Source of the DNA: Owenia fusiformis
Lineage: Eukaryota > Annelida > Polychaeta > Sabellida > Oweniidae
Assembly: GCA_903813345.2 (NCBI GenBank)
Contig: CAIIXF020000005.1
Location: 7,631,375-7,695,374 of the forward strand
Length of the DNA stretch: 64,000 nt
Reading direction: 5' to 3'
The notes beneath the pieces are model-generated. The model worked only from the letters and a program-made list of their open reading frames with translations. It was not told the DNA's origin and did no database searches. Positions 24,688-45,787 of the stretch are shown here, in pieces; the stretch's first letter is position 1, and each line of letters opens with the position of its first letter. Position numbers and translations under genes: made by a program.

Positions 24688-25468
24688 AATATGTGATGGA
24701 TGCAGGATATAAATGTATGAAACTAAGACCATTTTCTCATGACAATTAAAGAGTGAATCAGATATAGTGAGAAGGCCTAACAAAAAATTGTTTCAATTTT
24801 AGAATATTTCTGGCTCATGTCATTCCTTGTCATGTCTATTTTCTGAAAATCCCCAAAGTGCACACTTTATTTCAGGTAAACTTAAGATTTTTACAATAAT
24901 GTGTTATTTTTCTATAAGAATGGTAACCATTCTTATTATTTGGGAGAATTTAAACATTTTTCACCTATTTCTGCACTTTGAATCCATGATGACTTTACCA
25001 ATTTATAATATATCGTGAATCTTTTTGGAGATATTGTAATTGAGATTGTAAGGAATAGATTGGTGGGTCAATCGTACATGTTGCTTGTAATTTTGTCACC
25101 CCTATATATCTGATTCTGCCTTTAAGTACTTCACTCCACACTGTGAGAGCTTATGAGAACGTTACAGATGACTTAGGCAAACTGTCAACATTTTGTTCAT
25201 TTTGCTATCTATTTTATTCTGAAGTTTATAATGTATTAATAATAGAGAAACAACATGGAATATTGGAAGTGGTATTTTAAGGATGGTATTTTTTCTGTGA
25301 TTTGACAAAGGTATCTGATGGCTAGACTACTTCAGCATTACGGTAAAATAAAACACATGTAGGTGTTATTGTCTGATTGTACATGTATGTCTGTGCAAAT
25401 TGTATTATGATACTACATTGCCTAAAAAATAATATACAGAAACTTATTTGCATGTCCTGTTATATTTT

Positions 25469-26172
25469 TATCGTACCTAACAAGAGGTACTATATTGAAG
25501 TCAGTTTGACAGGCGGCGGGCGGGCGGGCGGCGTCTCACTTTTCAGCTTGTCTACAGGTTTCCAGCCAAACCATTTGAGGGATTCATCTGAAATTTTCAG
25601 GGATGTTTCTACATATCAACGTCAAGAACTGATTAGTTTTTGGGCATTCTGGGTAAATTTTAAGGTGGCCATTTTGGATTTTCCGTCCTAAAATCTTTTC
25701 TTTCAAGACTTGTCTACAGGTTTCCAGCCAAACCATTTGAGGGATTCATCTGAAATTTTCAGGGATGTTTCTACATATCAACGTCAAGAACTGATTAGTT
25801 TTTGGGCATTCTGGGTTAATTTAAAGGTGGCCATTTTGGATTTTCCGTCCTAAAATCTTCACTTTCAAGACTTGTCTACAGGTTTTCAGCCAAACCATTT
25901 GAGGGATTCATCTGAAATTTTCAGGGATGTTTCTACATATCAACGTCAAGAACTGATTAGTTTTTGGGCATTCTGGGTAAATTTTAAGGTGGCCATTTTG
26001 GATTTTCCGCCCTAAAATCTTTACTTTCAAGACTTGTCTACAGGTTTCCAGCCAAACCGTTCAAATTTTTACATATGTTACACAGTGATAAGTTCTAGAA
26101 CTGATTAACTTTTATGCGGCCATCTTGCTTTCTTGGTCAACAAGACCACAATTCTGTGTTTTAGGTACGATA
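25469..26172 (+). mobile_element. HINE/pearl-like element, copy C (different family, 162-bp units)
   Basis: Inverted ends TATCGTACCTAA (from 25469) and TTAGGTACGATA (26161-26172). A GGCGGGCGGGCGGGCGGCG tetranucleotide tract follows at 25514-25532. Then come tandem units beginning CTTGTCTACAGGTTTCCAGC at 25547, 25709, 25871 and 26033, an exact 162-bp period; the last unit is partial. Each unit holds GGTGGCCATTTTGGATTTTC. The sequence differs from copies A/B but the layout is the same. Confidence 0.82.
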
Positions 26173-26282
26173 TTGTTCACGTCTGTGCCTTGTTTATCAA
26201 TATGATAGTTTGAATATACATTTGGTACTTTTTCAAAGATGGCGGACAGCGGACAGTTATTGTCGATTTTGATATTTTTAAA

Positions 26283-26743
26283 TTTCATCGAATTAAACTA
26301 CTTTATAGTTGACGTAATACTTTGATATTTGAACCAAAACAGGTAGGACATAGAAACTCTGGAGTATGATCATTTGTTCAATGCTCATATACCATGCACA
26401 GGCACCACAGTTCAACGATATCTTCCACCGCTTAAGGGAAGGTAACTGGGATTTGGGTTTTACATATGATAGGATAACTGATATGCAGTGATGCGATAAG
26501 GTTATGAGAGTTTATAATGTGGGGTTAAGTTATCCAGTAACCACACAATATTGACATAACATTACTGATACATTTCCAGTAACCTTCCCTGAAGTGGTGG
26601 AAGATATCATTGAACTGCGCTCAGCGCTCAGGCATGTTATATGAACAAATTATCATACTCCAGAGTTCTCATGTCATATAAGCCTGGTTTAGATTAAATA
26701 TGAGAGCATTATGTCAACTATAAATTAGTTTAATTCGATGAAA
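26283..26743. mobile_element. Large foldback element, 461 bp, arms about 170 bp
   Basis: The left arm 26283-26453 starts TTTCATCGAATTAAACTA and includes AACTCTGGAGTATGATCATT. The right arm 26574-26743 is its reverse complement with scattered changes. The palindrome starts about 110 bp after HINE-like copy C. Confidence 0.75.
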
Positions 26744-27494
26744 GTTGGTGAGTTAACCTTACTGGATGATCTTTCAAATGGTATATCACGCTAGATACCA
26801 TCCATTATGGTTTTAGCTGTAGTAGTGAATGGGACCTATTTGACACCCCGTTTTAGGTGAAAGATTGCTGGAATTATTCAGATGCGAGTAAGTAGTTACC
26901 AGTTTCACCACCAGGTGCCTCGTTCGGGTCAGATAGCATGGTGGGTATAGTAGAAAGTTCCCTTTAACTAAATAACATCTGTTTAGGAGTTAAATTTTCA
27001 TATCACCCTTTTGTATCTTATAGTTATGCAAATTAAAACATGTCGAGTAAAAGAAAATCTTATCTGTCCAATATAAAAAAAGATATTTCACTTTTTGTGA
27101 TTTTATAAAATGGGGTCTATGGGGAATCTCCCCGAACTAGAAGTCACATTTTCAAAAAAAATTAAATTTTCAAAGTTGATATACAATTTTCAAGATGTAC
27201 TTTTACATGTAGTGACAACACTTTGAATGAATTTTGAATATTTATGACTTAAATCAAGATCATTTCTACTCGCATCTAGTCTATTACATAAGCAAGCGTT
27301 CAAACCTCAGGTTGCCAAGATCCAATCTTTTGGGGTTAATATCTTACTACTTATCTACTTTTCTGAATTAGATTGCTTCAAATGATGTGGGTTTGAATCG
27401 TGAAACATCTTCGGAATGTCAATTTTTATGATAAAATAAAATAACCTATTTGAGGGCCACTGGTTTCGTTAATACAAAAACAGGAGATGAAATA

Positions 27495-29593
27495 CTTGGT
27501 TACAGTATTCTTTATTTACAATCAAACAATGCATGATCAGATTATATCCTATATACAAATGCATTTCCTAAGGCCCTCAAAATAATAAATACCATATACA
27601 CATAGCACCATTCCTAACTATGAAATGATTATTTTGGAGAAATGAATACAAAGTTGCAATGAATCAATATAATTCATTCCTTCAAGATTTATAGTTCATT
27701 CGTTCAAGCTATGGGGCTTGAAAAAACAATTTTCTATCTGGGGTTCTCAAAGTTCTGCATCAAGTGCTCATATTATCGGCACATAATGTTCTACATGCTC
27801 AGTCTGCAAAGGGTATTGATTAATGGAGTGTTACTTGAGAAATATTATCTAAGTACATGTTATCCAATCAAACAAAACGTGTCGAACAGTCCACTTTTGG
27901 CATGCATCGCCAAGTAAACAAGTATAAACCATCAATTATAATTCATTTTACTTAATCTTTAAGCTCTCTGTTTAATCAAAACAGAACCTGAAATTGTTTC
28001 ATTTCACAACTCTAGAAGTCCTAAGTTGTATAATTTGTTTTCCAACTCGCTTTTATTACAATCAAGATTATTTGAAAACTTCAACATACAGGTTCTCCCA
28101 GTTTCCCCCACTTGATAATATAAACCTACATATTATTTATGTTCCATTAATAACTACTTTCTACCCTGACATTCCATACCATGCAGAATCTACCATACAG
28201 CATGCAATTTTATAAATAAATAGTATGAGTACATGTAATATAAAAGTAAAGTCTTAAAACGACCAACTGATTGTACAATCATATTCTGAAATAACTAGGC
28301 TTATTAAGTTATTAGGCTTCTAAAAACTTCTACAAAATTTTAATTCTAATCTCAGATAAGCCATACGCCAATGAATGTGTTTTCACAATATATATTTTCC
28401 CATATTCAACGATGCAGTTACATTCCCATTATACATATCCAATATCTGTGTGCTCATCTCAGTCTAAGATGGCCCTTAAGAAACAATGTGGGTTCCAAAC
28501 GGAAGTGTGTTATGTAGATTTATCACAGTAAAGACCTTGTGTATGCCATGAAGTATCAATCACTCTCAGTACAGTAAAACCTATGTAAACAGACTGCTCT
28601 TTGTACCTCAAAATAGTGTTTGACATCACAGGTTTTACTGTACTGTTTATGACCCCAGATCCAACAAATTATTGCATAACTATTTGAGGATTAATACATA
28701 TATGCATATGTACACTTATCAAAGAGGCTATTCAGGTGTCAACTCTTGTCCCCTTGCTATTTTCCAACCTCTTTCTACCACTTCCCTCTTTTAGAAGGAA
28801 GGATGGAACCCAAAAATTGCTGTTTGACAATACATCTAACTTTTACAGCTAATTATTTACATTAATTTCTTTTTAAATACATTGAGCTACTCATATATAA
28901 GCTGATCATCTTGTGAAAATATCACACTAAGTTGTCTCCCTTTTTCCAGTTTTCTCAATAATATAATGCAATGATCTCTTCAGAATTGAAACAGTTCTAT
29001 TTATCCTGGGGAGAACACTGGAATATATGAATTCTTGCATACTTTAGATTTCACTGCATTTTCAGCGCATGCAGTTCACCTCCATCTTCATTCACTCCGC
29101 TCCCAGCAGTGAAAACCGGAGCGTGCGAAGATGGTTCACCTCATAGTGTACTACATTCAATGACAATAATAGAGTCACATGTACACACAAATGATTTTCT
29201 ATTAAACGAGTCAGTTACTATAGTGATATACTTCAAATTTCTTGCTTTCAAGAGAATAATATAAATGACCTTTTACATGCTGTACAATGAATTGATTATT
29301 AGCATATTCCTAGACGCATAAATAATTGAAAAATCCACTCACGTAAGATAAAGATTACACATTTATATAAAAGAGATTTTCCAGTGAATTTCAACTTCTT
29401 GAAAATAAATTGACATTTCTATTTATAAACTTTAGCTTAAAGCATGCATTTTGTTCTTATTCAACATTACAAACCATATTGTGCCCATAATGCTTGTGCA
29501 AAATCACATTTCAGCCACACCATACAATAATGTCAGTGAGTTAGCCTAGGCTAATTAATTTCAATAAGTTGCATCTTGTTGTATTGTGTATCC
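27495..29593 (-). other. Probable TEX261 3' UTR, about 2.1 kb
   Basis: Non-coding AT-rich sequence lies downstream of the TEX261 stop on the minus strand, with no competing gene. A canonical minus-strand AATAAA (plus-strand TTTATT at 27511-27516) is a plausible end. It contains a tiny palindromic element at about 28571-28637. Inferred, not proven. Confidence 0.45.
28571..28637. mobile_element. Mini-palindrome with ACAGTAAAACCT ends
   Basis: GTACAGTAAAACCT on the left and AGGTTTTACTGTAC on the right are perfect inverses about 67 bp apart. The same ACAGTAAAACC terminus starts the element at 61599, so this is probably an internally deleted relative. Confidence 0.6.
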
Positions 29594-37677
<8,084 letters not shown>

Positions 37678-37727
37678 TTTCCAGAATATTGCAACGCCGG
37701 TTTATTTTTATTTTTAGTTCCGGAAGT

Positions 37728-40700
37728 CCTAAGTTTTATGCAGTTTTTAAACGAACGTATTGATGCCATCAAAAGAACGAACGGGCGAACGTTCGAGATT
37801 TTATCAGTATCTCGCTGAAAACAATCAGGTTTATAGTTTATATTCATTAAACTTAGTCTATATCATAATGTGTGGGGGAGGGGGCATATGATAAATGGTA
37901 CTTTTGCCAAAATATGTCAAAGCTCCATTTAACACACTGGTCCATTTGTCACTCCTTTGCATTCTACACGTGACTCTCCTCAAGTGCGGCAACCTTAGCT
38001 TGGACTACGTGTTAAAGCCTCTTTACCTTTGAACTTTTATTTACTTAACCTGCGATGAAAATACTTATACTATTGATGGAAACGTAATTTGACCTTATTT
38101 CCAATACCTCCAAATTTTCTCAAACTTTTCCTCAATTACAATGGCCGTCGAAAATTGATGATAAATTTGATGAATTTTTGAAAATCAACATTCCCATGTT
38201 AACCAATGGGAAATGGTAGGTTAGCCGCGAGTCATACAGAATATCCATCACTCAGAGTCTTTGCAAAAATACAAGTTATGTAGGAAATTGAATTTGCCAA
38301 ATTTATTAACAAAAAATTGATACATTTCAGATCTTCAATATCAACAAAGTTACCGTGGAGTTCAGAAGGCGAAAAATGATTTTCAAAAATGACTTTGAAG
38401 CTCAAGTGTAACTTTGTTATTCATCAAGTAAGCCAAATACTTAGTGTAGAAAAAGTTAGACAATTCAATTTTCTATTTAAAAATATTTTTGCTGAATCTT
38501 TTACTGAGTAGATATCCCGATTTCTCATTTGCCCCGAACCCACCATTTCCCATTGGTTTACATCACGGGAAATGACGATTTTCAAAAATTCATCATCAAC
38601 AATTTTCGGCCTATTGTAATTGTTAAAATTTGGGATTGAAACTTATTTTTTTCCATAGGAAATGCCATTCAAAATGACCGATGGAGTAAATTAATATGCA
38701 TATATACTCATATTTGTTACTTCCCCTAGCTTTCCATTTGACAATAGGCTGTGTTACTTTTTCCCACAGGAGGGAGATGATGATCAATAGACTGACTCAA
38801 GATATTCAGAAGAAGCTTAGCTTAATCATTCATGTGCTAGTGCTAGTCCCAGGCTTTCCTTTACTCTCAACCGAATGTATCTTGGCACTCAACAGACCAA
38901 AGGGAAATAGTCCATATAAAACATCAATGGAAAAAAGATCGAACTTAAATCTTTAGATTCTATTTTTAGATCAGTCAGACACTTGGTATAGGGTCAAACG
39001 ACCAGGCCATATAATGATTCACTGAAATCAATATCAACGAACCCTTGACCGAAGAAATTACAAAAATGGAAAGAATCATACTGGAGAAAAAATACATGTT
39101 GGGCATCTTGCAAAAATCTTAAAAAATAACATACACGTATGATAATAAATTATTTTATTTTACATATTTGCATATTTGAGAAAGGTAAAGGCTACAATGG
39201 ATAAATGGAAACTAGAATTTACAAACACTCAAACTGGAGAGAATTAACACTGGAAAACACCGGACGATAGCCATGAACACAGAGAGAGAGATGCATAAGT
39301 AGGCTAATTTATAAGTGACTGGCATTATGGCGGGATCAGCAACTAACCAACATACATACTTAGGAAACTTTCCGGGAAGAATCTACTGTTGATTTATTGC
39401 TATGGTCAAGTGCTAGGCCTGGGGACCATTAAAGTCTTTTGATACAAAATCAATAAATAAACTTTATGTTAGGGTTCAACTAAGGGCATCTCCAAAGATC
39501 CAATAGGAATGGTTTATCTAACCTAAACCACTAACTGGGCACTGACTCTTATGAAAGGTAAATGGTCCATAACCCAATTTTAGGAAAATTGAATTTTTGT
39601 ATTGACTATGAGGTAAGTGTATTGAGAAGTGAGTGGGTGTAATTAGTTCAGCTTCGGTGTACTGCATGTTGCAGGCCAGGTACAGTTTAAAACTTGATTT
39701 CTTTTGTGTTTAGTATTCAACGATTGAATGAGTGATTGAATGGTATAATTAGTTCAGCTTTAGTGCATTGCATGTGACAGTCAATCGTATTTTGTGCCAC
39801 ACTGGTTTTGGATAGCCAAGTGTACATTCTTTAAAAACAATACAAAAAGAATGCACTCCTCGTTGTTACAGCTGGATATTCTGTAGAATGAACTGCAGTT
39901 CATTCTATTGTCTTCCAATCTAAGTGGGGTTTATATACTCTTAACATAGCCGCTATTTTCGTATTAAATGACATGCCCTACCTGGGGACTCGGAAAGTAT
40001 GGTTTGGATAATGATTCTGACTGACAAATTCGTAAAAACTTATTTCAAAACGCGAAATGTACCACCAAGAGAACGCTGAACTTTCCTTGGATAACCTTCA
40101 CTCGGACGAACCATTACCCTTTCGCGAAATTGATGGTTGGGTACAAACATTTCTTTACATTACATAGACACCAGCTTAGATAACAATTAACTGCTAATGG
40201 GGGTAACACAAAACGCATGCGATCTGGATAAATCCTGCACTGAATCGAATTCAGACATACCAAAAAATATATTTGGGTGATCTAGAACTCGTTTTGTCAA
40301 GGCGATCCCTTGAAAGTACTTGTTAAGGTTGTAATGTTGAAATGTTTGCCCATAGCCTAATTCAATTAAATTGACAGAATGAAATCCTATAAATCAATGG
40401 CTAGCATCTACGGCCAGAAAACATGAACATGGACGCTTCTTTTAATTAGAATATAGTTTAGATAAAGTACAATATCTATCTTTCTTCTCAATCAGTAAGG
40501 TAAGTGTTTGACAGATATGATAAATATATATGAAGACATTCTATCTTATCGATGATGGCTTCAATAGCCTAGGGATATTTTGGCGGACAAGAGACATATA
40601 ATGGGTAATAAAGTAAACTAGAGGTCATCCGCCATTTTGTTTCAAAAATTACGTAAAATTAGTCGTACCAGCCATTTTGATTTTGAGTTTAATCAAGCAA

Positions 40701-40911
40701 TAATCCCAGGCATTTAAAAGTAGACGAATTGACAAGTATCAAAAAAATAAATGTCAGTGAAAATGTTGAATAATGATGTCAATACAAAGTTTGATGAATG
40801 TAAAATAAATCTGTTTATGACTGTGATCTTGAACCTGAAGCTACACAGTGGTGTAGAGTGGCTGAATAGCTGAAGGGATTTCAGAAGAGGTGGATGAAGA
40901 AGAACGAGATA
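37728..40911. other. Intergenic region between TEX261 and the chitin-binding/LamG gene
   Basis: No gene recognised on either strand. It contains a foldback element (38090-38665), a duplicated TTAGTTCAGCTT-type block (about 39637-39660 and 39738-39765) and a short palindrome (GAATGAACTGCAGTTCATTC, about 39885-39906). Confidence 0.55.
38090..38665. mobile_element. Decayed foldback element, about 575 bp
   Basis: The left arm has CAATTACAATGGCCGTCGAA, GATGAATTTTTGAAAATC and AACCAATGGGAAATGGT (38131-38222). The right arm has ACCATTTCCCATTGGTTTAC, GATTTTCAAAAATTCATC and TTCGGCCTATTGTAATTG (38541-38623), in inverted order. Confidence 0.7.
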
Positions 40912-43900
40912 ATGGTACACGTGATCTCGCTGTTGTCACTGCTGCTTTCACTGACTGATGCGCAGGGTAAAGTAGGGGTCTTCAGCCTTCCTTGAGACTT
41001 AATTATGGGTGTTCACAATTTCTAAAATCATCACTCAGTCATTTATTCAATGGGTAGGTCAAGTCGACATGATTCAATCTATACAATTTAGTGTGTGATT
41101 TTGACTTTTGTCGAAGCCACCTTTAAAGATATATCCGATAAAAAGATAGGCAAATGTTTAGGCAGGCTATGACCACAGACCAGTTTGCAAATTGATGACG
41201 GACGTGTACCAGAGGTATAAAATAATGGAGTCATTAATGTCAATTTTAACCCCTCTTGTGGGCCTGGAAATAAGATTGCATTGAAATGATATAACAATCA
41301 TAAAAATGCTAAAACATCGGATAGACTCGACCTGGTCACAAAGCTAATTTATAGTTTGACGAAAAGGAATACGTGGATTCATCTTACCTGTTACTCTGAT
41401 AACCAATGTCAACATTTAGTTTAAGTTGATGTTCAATGAGTAAAAGTCATCAACGAAATGACTGAGCGAATGAGGAATGAGGACCCGACAGTGGCCTAAT
41501 GATGATGCAGTGCAACCAATTAAAGTCACGAGCATGTCCATACTGGAATTTAGTCCACTCACTCCGTGAGAGTATTTGTAGAAAGAGCATTACGACCAAA
41601 GTGGAATAACTAAAGATGTCAATTAAAATGGAAGTAATACTTAAAGAATAAAAAGATACTTCTAACTTCTATATTACTGAACATGATCTTTGATTTCTTG
41701 GATTACGGAAGCCAAATGGATAAGATATGGAATACAATAGACAGGTCACACACTAAATTGTAGCCTATTGATCATATACCTGGAATGTCAACAATTCTGA
41801 GTGATATGGAAAGGAAGTAGCTAGTTAATAAACTTTTTTTGTAACATATGTTTCCGTCCAGTATCACGACGGAATTTAAAGGATAGGTTATATAAGGCGA
41901 AAATGAAACTTTTTGTATAAATGTGAATAGTCACAATTATTCGTAGGAAGAATTTACACATTTTGCTTTGAAACGTAAATAGTTCACCACTTCATAAGGG
42001 CGGGGGGGGGGGTATATTTGAGATGCCAAAGAATACACCGGGGTTGATTTTACATGTTATTAGCAATTTTTTATTTAATTTTTTTTAATTACAATAAAGT
42101 TACATGGAAAACGTACATTTTACAATACAGTACTGGTTACACATTAGCAATTTTGTCTCATCCGATATATGTCTGATTCTGTCTTCAACTTTGTATGCTC
42201 ATTGCTCATTAACTCTGTTTTTCTATCTAGATTTACATGTGAATCATGTTTTATTTTCACAGTGTTCACTCCAGAAGAGCTTGGACTAACAGAAGGTGCA
42301 GTTACTACATTACATTCTAATAAGAGTACCATTTACGTCTATAATTGTAACATAATTTTTCAATACTCCTTCCCAATGAATATGTTTGGATAAGTCTGGA
42401 CTTTATTTAATTTTTGAATGGCTTATTAGTATCTCAAGGGCGCTCCAATTTAATGAATACAGAACACATAAGTTATGATATGTGATGATACCTATTTATT
42501 TCAATATTTTTCAGCCGCTTGTAAACCTGGGTACACGAGTGGACCGGATTGTTGCACGTATTACCAATGTACGGGCATTGGGAGCGCAGTGCCCGGCTCC
42601 ATCAGACTGGTCAAGCGCCGTTGTGTTTGGCCTTTGGTCTGGAACGAAGATTCGTGCTCCTGTGACTGGGATGTCTTAGTTCCGCAATGCGTCGATGACC
42701 CCTGCCAAATTGAAAGTAGGATTTGTTGACCTTATCAATCCATCGTTGTTTTAAAATCCATTTGTTCTATTCAATAGCTAATGGCACATCGATGGGCTTA
42801 TCGTTCGCGGAATCCCAGCATCGGCCACATGGACTCGACTCGTTACTACATTGGGGTTTCCATAGATCTTGACTATATTCAAACGGGAATGCGATATATT
42901 GACAAACGACAACAAGGAAAATTACTAACGCAGAACTTTACTAGAACTATGTCAGGTGGGGTCGAGATATAGATACTCTTATTCTAATTTTCAGGCATCG
43001 TCCCTACTGTAGCAGATTGCCCAGACCCCGGGACGCTTAACAATTCATGTAAGATATAATGACTATTTGAGGGTCGATCCTCCCCGTAATCGTGACATTC
43101 CGCGTGAATGCGTATACAGGATATTTTTGAGGACCGACGTTTATTTGCCAATTTTAGAAATTTCGTGCTCTATAATCGATAGCTTGGGAAAAAGAAATTC
43201 AGTTATTACTAGTTTCATTTTCAATCTTTAGATAATCCATTTTTACTCCAGTTATCTGAAGATATAAAATGAAACTAGTAATAACTGAATTTCTTCTTAG
43301 TTTTTCCTTATTTGCTTTAATAATTTTAAAATATTTATTTACTGTAAGTTGTGAAAAAACCGATTTTACTAATATAATGAATAAAGTAAAACGTGAAACA
43401 TCTGTGTAGCAGAGTGCTGTGTCGATGGTGTAGTGTATACAAAGACGGGGGACGAGAGCTACATACGAGGCAATGATGAGATTCCACAAGACTGTCCTGA
43501 AGGTCATGAATTCATGGTAGAATCTTGCAGTTGTGAACATATCACAGGTATTGAAAATGAGTATCACAAATGTTTTCTACAAAGGTCAACGCTGAGAACT
43601 TACAATAAGCATTAAGTCGGTTATTCTAACTTTGCTAAGGCGCGTGTTTAATGGTTTTAGTAATGTAGGGTGAGTACCTTAATATCTTTCTTATGCTAGG
43701 TTCCCCTCGCACCTTAATCCTCGATTCTTACTTTTTACAATATTTGTCATTTATTGTAGGGCAGTTTGGTGACCGATATTGCCTGGTTTGGGATTTTGAA
43801 AACGATTTCATCGACATACACCAGGAGATTCCAGCCTTTGTTACGAACGTGTACATCGCTAAAGGGGAGGGAGTGGGCGGTGGAAATGCGGCTCGGTTCA

Positions 43901-45706
43901 GAGAAGGTGGTTCCCTTCATATATCAGCTTTCCAGAAAGGTAACAAATTCTACGGGTGAATTTGGTCTTGCTTGGTCCTTTTTATCCAAACATAGTTTAC
44001 TGATACAATTGCTATAATTTTCTTGTCCATTCGTTGTCCAGGTTGCCTGGCAATCTTTTAAAACTGAATATTATTATAGGTTATTTCGGTCGTAAGTTTA
44101 GTATTGGGATGAGTGTCAAGGACGAATCAGGAGAGGGCGGCATTCTATTTGACAACGCAGGTACCCTGCACCTCCAACTTTCAAATGGAATGCTGTCCGG
44201 TGGTGTCAAAACAGTTCTGGATGATACAGTAGATGATTTTAATGTAGTAAGTACAGTGGACGAACAGCTTTTTGTGATACGAAGGGCTGCATTTACATAT
44301 ACTGTAAAAACTAATGCCTACTTTAGATTTTTATATAAATGTTTCAATGAAATGTTCAAAAGAGACATGTGTTCATTAGAGAGATGTTAACAAACGAAAA
44401 GTCATTCATAATTTGATAAATTTCTCTAGCCTGTACCAAGTTCAACTGGTAATCGGAAAAAGAGACAAGGTGGTGCTTGGTCAAGTTTTGGGTATGAACA
44501 CGGCAGTCTTCATGTTTACGTAAATGGAATCCTTGTCGCTAATCCTGACCAGCCACGTAAGTAGTAATCCGACGTAAGTTAGCACTCCTAAAGAAAGTAC
44601 ATTTAAAGTTTGACGTAAGCTCTTAAATGTAGTATAGTAAAGAATAGATAGTTACTTGTTGAAGGTAATGTTCAGAATAGTCAAGAGACTTGGATAATTA
44701 TCTATTCAAAGAAATGTACAATGGAAAACTGAATGATATGTATACCTGTATTTCATTCGATTCAACAAACACCCATTGAATTCATTGTTTCATATTTTTA
44801 TTTCATGGTTTACAATCTTAGGTGTTATTTGTGTTTTAGTTGCACCAGTTCAAGGAACTGGGTGTGCTCTAACCATTGGTTCAAACTTCACCGGACTCAT
44901 TGATAACGTGAGTAGTAACTCAAATAAAAGGGCAATAATTCGATTTCCCACAACCAGATGTAGTGACATTGTTCTTGTATGAACTTTTTTGTTGACGTTG
45001 TTCGGCGTCCAGAGTTCGGCGTCCAGGGTTCGGCGTCAAGTTAATGCCTTGTCATGCAAGTTTAGAGAGTACATGACACATAGAATATACTATTTCGTTT
45101 CTATATAACACCGTGATATTCCATACCTACTGAGGTTCTAGGTACATAACGAGCGGGAATATATAGTGTATCTAGGGAGCTATCGCCAAGGTCCGAGACA
45201 GGGATGGATACACGCTATATCCATCCCGGTCCCGCTCCGGAAAGGCGAACTCAATTTAATTTTTACTCAATTTACGAAATAAAGCTTATATTTCAAACTC
45301 ATGCTTAAATTTTAATTCATCATTGATATGCTCCAACAATATGGAACTATCTCCATCGGTCCCTCGGGAGATACACACATTTCCCTTGGAATACACCCTG
45401 TATCCAAAACCTCCCAGTATATAACACTTAAGGCACTTGCATATATAGATACAGATACGTACAGAAAACTGCAAAAATACCTTATTTCAAAAAGACAAAT
45501 GTTATCTCATAACAAATATGGTAATACATATTTTCTAGTTTTTCTTCTGCCCGTTTGAACTGACAGACGAGGAAAGGCAAAAAGTAGTGGGGAATGGAAC
45601 ATTTCCAACAAGAGATGGTAATCTGAATGTCAAGGTGAAAAGTGGGGCAAACAATGGCGAAAATACAGGGGATAGTAATGAAGGAACAGGTGGTTCTGGT
45701 CCATGA
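40912..45706 (+). CDS. Secreted chitin-binding (peritrophin-like) + laminin-G protein, Pif-like shell-matrix type
   Basis: Nine exons: 40912-40966, 42515-42715, 42995-43048, 43410-43547, 43760-43939, 44080-44246, 44430-44556, 44840-44907, 45539-45706. All are GT-AG and in phase; 385 residues. Residues 1-18 form a signal peptide (MVHVISLLSLLLSLTDAQ) behind a good ATG context (ATAATGG). Residues of about 19-80 are a six-cysteine peritrophin/CBM14-like module (CKPGY, CCTYYQC, CSCDW). About 94-147 is a second cysteine-rich module (ECCVDGVVY, CPEGHEF, CSCEH). About 150-330 is a laminin-G-like sandwich with GSLHVYVNG and TGLIDN near its end. The tail is Gly/Asn/Asp-rich. CBM14 plus LamG is the layout of molluscan nacre and shell proteins such as Pif, but the von Willebrand A domain of Pif is absent. 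An RKKR site lies at about residues 274-277. Probable role: extracellular binding of chitin or carbohydrate. AATAAA is at 45788-45793. Confidence 0.88.
40967..42514. other. Intron 1 of the LamG gene
   Basis: Holds a perfect 16-bp inverted pair, ACAATTTAGTGTGTGA (41082-41097) and TCACACACTAAATTGT (about 41746-41761), which may mark a decayed element. It also holds a G-run near 42002-42012. No exon was needed here: exon 1 joins exon 2 in phase. Confidence 0.5.
43194..43293. repeat. 100-bp hairpin in LamG-gene intron 3
   Basis: The first 28 bases (GAAATTCAGTTATTACTAGT onward) are the perfect reverse complement of the last 28, and the stem continues imperfectly to a small central loop. It may be a minimal MITE or a structured RNA. 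Confidence 0.7.
44999..45045. repeat. Three tandem GTTCGGCGTCCAG units
   Basis: A 15-bp motif, GTTCGGCGTCCAGAG-like, occurs three times in the last intron of the LamG gene, the third copy ending GTCAAG. Confidence 0.65.
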
Positions 45707-45787
45707 TCTGCAACAAGATAATACAGCAGCGCCAATCAAAACTTGTTAGGACATCCAAATTAAACAAGCTGTTAAAGCATTTTGTAT

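Larger units (their letters stand above)
22494..27494. other. Intergenic region between DOCK and TEX261, no gene recognised
   Basis: No exon chain or protein family is visible on either strand. The region holds a CCAAT (22858-22865) and TATAAAAG (22891-22898) pair with no convincing gene behind it, three foldback elements and one HINE-like element, listed separately. Confidence 0.6.

Noticed and set aside
25547-26060. CRISPR-like or prokaryotic repeat array
   Set aside because: Units are 162 bp and contiguous without spacers, in an intron-bearing animal genome.
42104-42393. Possible extra exon of the LamG gene (CAG/TGTTCACTCC...)
   Set aside because: No usable donor follows, and exon 1 joins exon 2 in phase without it.
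43199-43567. 122-residue minus-strand frame
   Set aside because: It overlaps a LamG-gene exon antisense and runs through the intronic hairpin; no family resemblance or start context.
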